A stretch of 6,130 bases of DNA from Rhodobacterales bacterium CG2_30_65_12 (GTDB taxonomy: Bacteria > Pseudomonadota > Alphaproteobacteria > Rhodobacterales > Rhodobacteraceae), in assembly GCA_001873585.1 (NCBI GenBank), contig MNZL01000107.1, positions 1 to 6,130 of the forward strand, given 5' to 3'. The notes beneath the pieces were generated by a model. It ran no database searches. It was not told the DNA's origin and saw only the letters and a list, made by a program, of their open reading frames with translations. Shown here piece by piece: positions 6,122 to 6,130 of this stretch. The translations under genes were made by a program, and so were the position numbers. Numbering within the stretch: the first letter of the stretch is position 1; every line of letters starts with the position of its first letter.

Positions 6122-6130
6122 TCGAGCGGG

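Noticed and set aside
1..6130. Search by eye for CRISPR arrays, tRNA/rRNA genes, insertion sequences, phage or defence genes
   Set aside because: No regularly spaced repeats, cloverleaf-like sequence, transposase motif or target-site duplication was seen; all substantial coding is explained by housekeeping families.

Overview
This is a GC-rich, densely coded bacterial chromosome segment. Protein style, gene content and a G/C-run hairpin in one intergenic gap suggest an alphaproteobacterium, most likely of the Rhodobacterales/Rhodobacteraceae. That assignment is inferred from sequence resemblance, not from a search. All genes look like ordinary housekeeping or metabolic genes. I see no mobile element, CRISPR array, RNA gene, phage gene or defence system.

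Layout, left to right. (1) Positions 1-281, minus strand: the N-terminal 93 codons of a class-I glutamine-amidotransferase-like hydrolase (peptidase C26, PuuD-like), cut by the window edge. (2) Positions 282-507: a 226-bp divergent intergenic region with a weak sigma70-like promoter candidate for pepN. (3) Positions 508-3060, plus: complete pepN, aminopeptidase N (M1 zinc metallopeptidase). (4) Positions 3118-3729, minus and convergent with pepN: a short lipoprotein with an SLT/lysozyme-like domain. (5) Positions 3730-3898: a 169-bp divergent region with a perfect 10-bp palindrome and a small hairpin that covers the gatB Shine-Dalgarno sequence. (6) Positions 3899-5413, plus: complete gatB, subunit B of the Asp/Glu-tRNA amidotransferase. 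(7) Positions 5414-5605: a structured gap with a Rho-independent terminator, an 11-bp direct repeat, a second small hairpin and a G-run/C-run hairpin with two mutually exclusive pairings. (8) Positions 5606-6121, plus: a hotdog-fold acyl-CoA thioesterase.

The genes do not form one operon. Each is separated by a strand change or, for gatB and the thioesterase, by a terminator. Functionally they cover gamma-glutamyl/polyamine-type hydrolysis (partial gene), peptide turnover, cell-wall remodelling at the outer membrane, tRNA-dependent Gln/Asn synthesis, and CoA-ester hydrolysis. The most interesting signals are regulatory-scale: hairpins over the ribosome binding sites of gatB and the thioesterase, the structured 5414-5605 gap, and an SLT protein without the usual Tyr-Asn motif. 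None amounts to an evident new system.
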